This document shows, one piece after another, positions 57,595 through 64,000 of a DNA stretch of 64,000 bases. How positions within the stretch are numbered: position 1 is the stretch's first letter; every line of letters starts with the position of its first letter. A program made the translations under genes and the position numbers. The notes beneath the pieces are model-generated. The model made no database searches. It saw nothing but the letters and a program-made list of their open reading frames with translations, and was not told the origin of the DNA. Origin of the DNA: Ceratobasidium sp. AG-K (Eukaryota; Basidiomycota; Agaricomycetes; Cantharellales; Ceratobasidiaceae); assembly GCA_037039685.1 (NCBI GenBank), contig JAWNGF010000002.1, positions 5,208,001-5,272,000 of the forward strand, read 5' to 3'.

Positions 57595-60096
57595 CTAAGA
57601 GGGGCGCGCCTGCACCTGTTTCTTTGCTATTCCAAGAGTAGTATTGTTAACCTAAGGTCCCGCGGTCAATCAAACCATTTCGAGTACACATACAGTAAGG
57701 CTTACCTTGGTAGCGAACCTCAACGAGCATAATGATTCGCCTAGATGAGCCGCAAGCGGAGACATGTTCATCATCATCTGCACGAAACGCAGTTAGTTTA
57801 CTGAGCGACCATAGAACGGCCCAGACTTACAAGTGTCTTTGAGTTACCGGATAACGAATTTTGAAGCAAATATGTCAATTTGCTATTCCTGTATGGAATG
57901 TGACCTTTCTCTCCACCGGCTCCTGCGTTGCCCAGTGCGGCAATAACGTCGCCTAATGCACTAAGACTCTTGTTGATCGCCTGCGTCTCCCTGAGCCTGT
58001 CCTTGTCATTTGCGGCGCCACTCGAATTCAACCTTTCGCTTCCAGCCAAGTCGACAAGGTTCAGTGAACCCGAACATGTCTCACCAGTGTGAGTATTGTG
58101 GCCGGTAACACGGAGCGTAAACACGCTGTGAGAACGAGACGATCGCTCGTTCATCAACGTGGCGGCTACCGTGCGCCGCTTGTGAGCTCGCTGGAGAAGT
58201 GCTTGGACTTGCACAGGAGACGTCAGAGGAACTGCAATGCCAAGGCGGATTAGCCGCGTCTGTCGAGAAGAAGTGAAGGGGCTTACCAACGACGACATCG
58301 GTAACAGTTGTCTTTCCGCCCTTCTCGTGCTTGATGTCATGCTTCTTCTTGTCGATCTCCCCAGTGCCTAGCAAGTCGTTGATGGTCTCGTTGTACTATA
58401 AATGGTATAGGTTAGCATCCCATCCTATTCATATGGCTGAAATCACTCACAATCTCCAAAAACTGTCCTTCCATCTTGTATTCCCATCCTCGGGGCCCTA
58501 GGTCCTCTGTCACTCGGAACATTTGGTGAACTGCGCGGGGGATCATTCCCCTCGTTTGGTCTGTCTATGAACAACGTTTGGCTGAAACTTCCAACAAGTG
58601 GGGCGAGCAATACATACATTTCCACCTTCCATAGTAAAAGACTTGCCCGATCCGGTTTGACCATACGCAAAGATGCATACGTTGTATCCATCGACACAAG
58701 ACTGGGCAAGCAGGGAGATCTCTTCAAACACATCTTGTTGTGTCGAGCCCGGGGCAAACACCTACCCGAACTGATGAGATGGGGTCTTGTTTGAGATGCA
58801 CTTCCATGTCACTCACCCTGTCAAATGTGAACGGCATGATTGCCTCACGGGATGCACCTGTCGCCGATTCGGATTTCGAGGCCACAACAATCTCATGCTT
58901 CTCCTTGTCGGGGAACGTTAATTGGGCTAAGCCATCCGGCGACTCTGTCTCGTGAGCTGAATCGAGCGGGTTAGTCATCGATACCCCAAAATCTGAAAAG
59001 AACATACGCAAGGGCGGCCGCACACGGCAAAATACACGGATATTGCCTGAATAAACTAGGTTAGTGGCCGTAGATCATCGAGGAGTTTGATGTACACACC
59101 TTTAAGCTCTTGTACCTGATTGTGCAACTTTCGTCGAATCATCTCCGCGTCGCGAAGTTCTTCGTCTCTCTGAGCGACCAGTTTCCGAAGGCTCTGCAGC
59201 TCTTCCGAAAGTGTTGCTGACTTGGCGGCAAGCCCCTCGGCCTCTCCTTGTAGCGTATACCCTCGTTGTTTTAGAGCCGTCACCTGCGCCTCCAACAAGA
59301 CCACTTCGTTTTGAAGCTTTTGCCTTTCAGCTCTGCCTTTCCGTTCCTCGGTCAGCTCATCCTGGGCTCGTGCTAGATCTTCCTTGGTCTCCTTCAGTTC
59401 TCGGTCGCGTGTTGCCAATGTCGCCATTACATCCTCCATCGCTCGGGCATGTTGTTTCTTGATTGCGTCAATTTCATCGGACGCAAGGAGGTAAGCACGA
59501 CGGGTTTCAAGCTCTTGGGATTTGGCGGCAGCGAGTTCGCATTGAAGGCCGTTTTGGAAGGTGTGGAGGTTGGCGGCTTTTGAACGTTCGGCATTGAGCT
59601 CGTTTTCAACTAGCACTGGGTTAGAGAAGACTCGGGCAACCAAATCTCAATTGATTTACCTTCAAGTTGGTTCGCTGCGTCCTGCGACGAGTGAGCAACC
59701 ATCGGCCACATACAAGATAGAGCGTACCGTCAAGGTTCCCCCTTTGCGTGGCGCCGCAATACTCTTGCCCATCGGTCCTTTCCCCTTGGTATCTATGATC
59801 ATCTTTTGGCCGTTCACAACTCCAGATGCCGCCGGTCGAGCGTTGGTTGGACGAATTGCAGCTGGGCCGCTCACAGAGCGAGTTATCCTTCGAGGGCCAG
59901 ATGTACTTGGAAGATTTGGTCGACCATTCTTGGGTGCTGGGCGGCCTCCTGTACGCGATGGTGGTCTGTTGGGAGCCGTTGGAAGTGGTTTAACAGGACG
60001 TGATGGCCCAGCGGTAACTTGGGATTCGACTGCCTGCACCTTAGCCGCAGGAGCAATGGCTTCAGCACTAGCCTTGCGCTTGAGTGCGGGTGCCAT
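57595..60096 (-). CDS. Kinesin-14 (C-terminal motor)
   Basis: Start ATG 60094-60096; stop TAG 57595-57597. A basic N-terminal tail ([24 protein letters not shown]) that can bind microtubules or act as a nuclear signal is followed by a coiled coil of about 200 residues ([20 protein letters not shown] and onward). The neck ends in [16 protein letters not shown], the kinesin-14 neck-motor junction. Motor motifs: P-loop [18 protein letters not shown], switch [17 protein letters not shown], switch [32 protein letters not shown]. The last exon ([14 protein letters not shown]) is the typical C-mimic. Such minus-end motors organise spindle poles (Kar3/KlpA type). Confidence 0.94.
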
Positions 60097-60307
60097 TCGA
60101 GGAATAGAAGTGGATGCCCGTGGTAAACGAGACTATGGTCAAGATTTTTAGTCTGACAGGAACGTAATGTAATAGAAATACGGCTAGAACCTACGCGTGT
60201 TGTCGCCATCACGGAACGAGTGCCAAGTCACGTGCTCGCGGCGATCCAACCGGACGCGTCGTTCACAGACATCGCCGAGAACCCTATTCGAGTCCACCTC
60301 GCTATAG
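60097..60307. promoter_or_regulatory. Short divergent promoter, kinesin-14 and first F-box-like gene
   Basis: 211 bp between the two start codons, containing a CACGTG near 60231. No TATA element seen. Confidence 0.35.
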
Positions 60308-61120
60308 ATGGTGCAACAATTACCGCCAGAGATAATCCTGTCTATCGTCGGTTATGCGCTCTCGGACTTGAGATTTAATGATAGAACAGCGATACATGGC
60401 ATCTTGTTCACTAATCGGACTATCTATGCGCTAGCCTCCGAGAGATTATACCAAGTTGCCGTACTCCGCTCATCCCGCATGGTAAACAGATTTTTGGATT
60501 CGCTCCGATCCTCGCCCCGTCTGGCGTCTCTACTTGTAAATCTATGGATAGCGGATCACCATCTTGCAGCATTCCCTATGCAGCTGGGGTCCATTCCTAA
60601 TACAGTCGCCCGTATTCTTGCACTCGTTCCCAACCTACGACGGTTAGCATTGCCTTCTGAATACTTCCCTCGCGTGTCGGTCGCAAACAACATCCCCTCG
60701 CTCATTCATCTTACGATCACGGAGGACCTGTTTCCTCTGTCTACCCCCATCATTCCTACATTGTACACGGTCCATATACTTGGTCCGCTCTGGCCGACAC
60801 GAACAGAGACTCTAATATCCCGCTGCCCCAACTTGAAGCATATTATGTGCACAATCCCTTTCAGTCTCCAAACGTCATATGTTACGCCCGCTATACAGTG
60901 CACACGAGCCCTCCAATACGGATTACAGTCTCTAACCTCGATTCAGTTTGTGTGTTCGAAACGAGTCGCTATTGCTCTGAGGAAAGGGTTAGCTGATCAG
61001 ATTGATCACAAAGAAGGTCTCGACATTCAGGTCGATACATTCGACGCTACCGAGCCCACTCAAACATCTACCGGTGCAAAATGGTTTCAAACATGTATAG
61101 GTGCAGTAGAGGGCACATGA
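60308..61120 (+). CDS. F-box-like family protein, tandem copy 1
   Basis: An intronless frame of 270 residues. It starts MVQQLPPEIILSIVGYAL, resembling the opening of an F-box (LPxE..xxI). Next come family blocks shared with the three downstream genes: ALASERLYQVAVLRSSRMVN, SPRLASLLVNLWIADHHLAA and RILALVPNLRRLALPSEYFP. The rest has loose Leu/Ile periodicity like degenerate LRRs. In fungi F-box proteins select substrates for SCF ubiquitin ligases, but the F-box here is weak and the role is inferred. Identity to copies 2-4 is highest in the NLWI block. Confidence 0.7.
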   Translation: MVQQLPPEIILSIVGYALSDLRFNDRTAIHGILFTNRTIYALASERLYQVAVLRSSRMVNRFLDSLRSSPRLASLLVNLWIADHHLAAFPMQLGSIPNTVARILALVPNLRRLALPSEYFPRVSVANNIPSLIHLTITEDLFPLSTPIIPTLYTVHILGPLWPTRTETLISRCPNLKHIMCTIPFSLQTSYVTPAIQCTRALQYGLQSLTSIQFVCSKRVAIALRKGLADQIDHKEGLDIQVDTFDATEPTQTSTGAKWFQTCIGAVEGT

Positions 61121-61430
61121 GCAGTTTGTTGCTCAATGTCAAGGTTCGCCTTGGTAAGTTGTATAAACAAGTTTAATATGGGATATATAACAATGTAGTG
61201 TTGCCACGTCGAATTCGCAGGTATCCGGATACGCTCATGTTGCATTATGCCTGCGTTGCTTTCGACGCATTGAACTCATGGGGTGGACCGGCGCTTACTC
61301 GTTTATCAGCGAGCTTCATGTAAGGATGGCGTTGATCCACATTTGTACATCATCCTTGCAAGTTACGTCACCATTCGCGCATTGCTGTCACGCCAACCAC
61401 TGCTGAACCCTCTCAGTGCTTTCGCCTATC
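61121..61430. other. Spacer between tandem copies 1 and 2
   Basis: 310 bp with no gene or obvious repeat. Confidence 0.4.
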
Positions 61431-62282
61431 ATGCTACAGCTCGAGACCTCACTATATCCTCCGGCGTGCCCAACGCCACAGCTCCCCTTTGAGCTCGTCT
61501 GCGCCGTCATCGAACAAGCATTTACAGAGTTCTCGATTGTCCCACCCGGTGGGCCTGATAACATAGTGTCACCCATCCCACGACACCTACTCACGCTTAA
61601 TCGGAGCATTCATGCGCTAGTCATTAGGCTTGCCTATCGCACAATCGTCATTTCTTCCTCCCGGTCGCTCGGCAGTTTCTTTTCCCTCGTTAGCCGTTCG
61701 CCGCACCTTGCGAGTCTCGTGCGTAACCTCTGGATCGGCACATCCCAATTAGAAACGTTTGATCATCAATTTGGATGGGCACCGTGTGTCATTGCCTATG
61801 TATTGACACGCCTGCCTGGATTGGAAAGGCTTGCGCTGCCTGCTGAGTTCCTCCCTCCGGGCATTGGCACTTCCGAGACCCCAGTCAAGCACATTACTTT
61901 CAGTGGTGGTTCTGTCGAGTCCCTGCCTGGCGAGGTAGAAACCATACATATACACGGCCTAATCGATCCATCACAAGTGCAACGATTGAAAATGAGTACA
62001 CTCAGGCGGGTTGTATGCGAGTTGAGGCGACCAGCTGCACCAGGAGCGGTCGGTCGTGTAATTCAAGAATTGTTACTTTATGCCGGCAAGGGGCGTCATG
62101 ACGGATTCCAGTTAGAACTTGTAGTCCCCAGGGGACTGTTGGCCTGGATGGAGGAGGAGCTGTCTCAAGTCGCGGTGGAAGACGTGACGGAAGGATCCTT
62201 GGTTGTACGGGTTGGAAAGGCGCAAGGGGTCAAGTCTAGGACCCTCCGGGAGGAATGGGTGGAGAAATGGAATGCGTTCTGA
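61431..62282 (+). CDS. F-box-like family protein, tandem copy 2
   Basis: An intronless frame of 283 residues from ATG 61431. It begins with a Pro-rich leader then LPFELVCAVIEQAFTEF. Family blocks are HLLTLNRSIHALVIRLAYRT, SPHLASLVRNLWIGTSQLET and VLTRLPGLERLALPAEFLPP. The C-terminal half diverges from the other copies and ends in charged VKSRTLREEWVEKWNAF. An upstream GTG five codons earlier is not a plausible start. Function as for copy 1. Confidence 0.7.
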   Translation: MLQLETSLYPPACPTPQLPFELVCAVIEQAFTEFSIVPPGGPDNIVSPIPRHLLTLNRSIHALVIRLAYRTIVISSSRSLGSFFSLVSRSPHLASLVRNLWIGTSQLETFDHQFGWAPCVIAYVLTRLPGLERLALPAEFLPPGIGTSETPVKHITFSGGSVESLPGEVETIHIHGLIDPSQVQRLKMSTLRRVVCELRRPAAPGAVGRVIQELLLYAGKGRHDGFQLELVVPRGLLAWMEEELSQVAVEDVTEGSLVVRVGKAQGVKSRTLREEWVEKWNAF

Positions 62283-62397
62283 AATTCATTCTTGATATGT
62301 AGCTGTTTGCGTACGGACTTTGCTCTTTCTGTATTATACGATTGCGGTGGGGCTGATAGTCCTGTCCGCCAAGCATACCACCTTCCACTCCAACTAG

Positions 62398-63246
62398 ATG
62401 AATTCTGTGGCAACTAACCCGCCATGCAAAGCGACCTCGAGTATGCATGAGCGTTACTCTTTACCCGTGGAGCTCATGATACCAATAATTCGCCGTTCTT
62501 TGAGGACAAACACTTGGCGAGAGAGGGCTACTCAGCTCAGATCGTTGTTACTAGTCAACCACGCTATCTACGCCGAATTCGTAGAGCTTGTATATGCGGT
62601 TGTTGTGCTCAGAACGGTCAGGGCTGTCGAATTATTCCACGCTACAATTGTGACTTCACCTCATCTTGCTGAGCTGGTCGTCAATCTGTGGATAGCCACA
62701 CCCAACCTTCACCGATTCCATGTCACCTGCTTTCCGAGCGGGACCATTGAGACAAAGATATCTGAAATTCTATCCAGATTGAAGCATCTCAAGCGAGCAG
62801 CCATCCCTTGTCAATACCTCCCGCGCCATGGTTGTCCATCCATCGTGCATCTGATGACTAGGGGAAACATGTCTCTCGCCTATACACCCGCACTTTCATC
62901 ATTGAGAGCCTTGCATATTCATGGGGCGCCCGAACCTCGTTGCTTCAGGGCGATCGTTGGCCGGTTCGCCAATGTCGAACACTTGGTGATGGGATTTTCA
63001 TGGAGTGCAGATGCTTCAGTTTTGTTCTTTGGTGCATCGATGTGTACGGAATGGTTGTTAGGGTTGAGGAAGCTGGAGATACTTGTGGAGAGAGGGGTGG
63101 CGGAAGCCTTGAGAGAAAAATGGGGGGATCGCGGAGACGATTCGAGGATACAATTGCAAGAAAATGAAGGGAACAGGGAGGGTTTGAATCGATCCCCGCC
63201 CCCCTATGACTTATGGTTCACTCGGTACGGTCAAAAGGATGATTGA
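62398..63246 (+). CDS. F-box-like family protein, tandem copy 3
   Basis: An intronless frame of 282 residues. The first ATG is at 62398; an internal ATG at 62443 (MHERYSLPVELMIPIIRRSL) gives a length closer to the siblings. Blocks: LLLVNHAIYAEFVELVYAVV, SPHLAELVVNLWIATPNLHR, KISEILSRLKHLKRAAIPCQ and YLPRHGCPSIVHLMTRGN. It is most similar to copy 4. Only 115 bp separate it from copy 2, so its promoter must be short or shared. Confidence 0.7.
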   Translation: MNSVATNPPCKATSSMHERYSLPVELMIPIIRRSLRTNTWRERATQLRSLLLVNHAIYAEFVELVYAVVVLRTVRAVELFHATIVTSPHLAELVVNLWIATPNLHRFHVTCFPSGTIETKISEILSRLKHLKRAAIPCQYLPRHGCPSIVHLMTRGNMSLAYTPALSSLRALHIHGAPEPRCFRAIVGRFANVEHLVMGFSWSADASVLFFGASMCTEWLLGLRKLEILVERGVAEALREKWGDRGDDSRIQLQENEGNREGLNRSPPPYDLWFTRYGQKDD

Positions 63247-63533
63247 ATTCGGATGGCGACCGCAATACAACGTTATAAAACTGCTCTGATTTCAAACTGA
63301 ACGCGTAGTACAGCTCATTGTGCGATGATTAGAGGTTCTTTCGCCGGCATGACCAGCTTGGCTACAAATAGAGAATAGGTGTATCTGACAAGGGTCGCAA
63401 TGTTGTGTGAGGTTGTTCAACGTGGTCCCTACACGTCAACCATTTGTGGTATCACTATAGTGGAACTTGCAAGCTCCAGCGGATCAGAGCGCGCTTATGC
63501 AACCGGTGAACTTTCTTCAACTCCCACAGCCTC

Positions 63534-64000
63534 ATGAATCTCAATGCGGCGAATAGATTGCACAGAAAACTGGATTATGCACACAAGCGTTGCGCACTTC
63601 CTATCGAGCTTATAGTTCTCATACTGGAGCTTTCTTTGACTACCAACACTTGGAAGGCGAGAGCCGCCCAGTTGCACCCTGTGCTACTAGTTGACCGTAC
63701 CACACACACAGCACTGGTAAAATCTGCCTACTTTGTCATTGTTCTCGAATCAATTAGTGCTGTGGAGTTATTCTATGACACTATAGAAGCCTCATCTCAT
63801 CTCGCCGGGCTAGTTGTCAACTTATGGATTGCTACGCCAGGACTCAATCAGTTCGACACTTCGTTTTATCCTTCTAGGATAATCGAGACTAAAATATGTA
63901 CGATTTTATCGAAATTACGAAACCTCAAGAGAGTTGCCGTTCCTTATGAGTATTTTCCAAGCACTGGATTTCCGCGCATCAAACACTTGACCACCACGAA
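63534..64000 (+). CDS. F-box-like family protein, tandem copy 4 (cut by window end)
   Basis: An open frame from ATG 63534 to the window edge, 155 codons without a stop or intron. It reads MNLNAANRLHRKLDYAHKRC, then ALPIELIVLILELSLTTNTW, VELFYDTIEASSHLAGLVVN, LWIATPGLNQFDTSFYPS and CTILSKLRNLKRVAVPYEYF, matching copy 3 block for block. The 3' part lies outside the window, so completeness cannot be judged. Confidence 0.7.
   Translation, partial: MNLNAANRLHRKLDYAHKRCALPIELIVLILELSLTTNTWKARAAQLHPVLLVDRTTHTALVKSAYFVIVLESISAVELFYDTIEASSHLAGLVVNLWIATPGLNQFDTSFYPSRIIETKICTILSKLRNLKRVAVPYEYFPSTGFPRIKHLTTT

Noticed and set aside
1..64000. A biosynthetic gene cluster, CRISPR array or prokaryotic-style defence system
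   Set aside because: Gene order mixes unrelated conserved eukaryotic functions. There are no spaced direct repeats, no PKS/NRPS/terpene core enzymes and no integrase or transposase.

Overview
This 64 kb window is nuclear DNA of a filamentous basidiomycete. The evidence is dense coding on both strands, many introns of about 45-65 nt with GT..AG ends (one convincing GC..AG), and gene families such as WSC plus copper radical oxidase, a two-finger iron-type GATA factor, Opi1, DASH subunits and makorin. The style suggests an Agaricomycete, perhaps Rhizoctonia/Ceratobasidium, but that placement is inference. No rRNA, tRNA, CRISPR or intact transposon was seen.

Layout: 0-9 kb holds the 5' end of a left-hand gene (-), the kinetochore subunit NNF1, the GDP-mannose transporter VRG4 and a 16-intron pyruvate carboxylase. 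9-20.5 kb holds an SREA/Urbs1-type iron GATA repressor, OPI1, RIB3, a Kv-beta-like aldo-keto reductase and a truncated pseudogene copy of it. 20-31.3 kb holds a pirin, a METTL21-type methyltransferase, a secreted aspartic protease, a membrane-anchored glycosidase-like protein, a Nudix CoA diphosphatase and a mitochondrial rhomboid protease. 31.9-43 kb holds a triple-WSC glyoxal oxidase, a foldback element, a UBA/UBX protein, a makorin ligase, a DHHC acyltransferase and AP endonuclease 2. 43-60 kb holds DAP3/mS29, ARC40, a tubby-like protein, a Ser-rich protein, DAD3, DBR1 and a kinesin-14. 60.3-64 kb is a tandem array of four intronless F-box-like paralogues, the last cut by the window edge.

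Most genes are conserved housekeeping functions placed independently. There is no biosynthetic cluster or mobile defence island. Themes that recur are mitosis (NNF1, DAD3, kinesin-14), ubiquitin (UBX, makorin, perhaps the F-box-like array), mitochondria (rhomboid, DAP3) and secretion or wall surface (VRG4, aspartic protease, WSC oxidase).

The best leads are: clustered GATA sites both upstream of and in a long intron of the GATA gene itself; a 9-nt microexon carrying the catalytic Cys of the DHHC enzyme; two PCNA-binding boxes in APN2; a 206-bp foldback element; and the intronless tandem family. Exon boundaries were assigned by eye from reading frame, splice consensus and family conservation, without transcript data.
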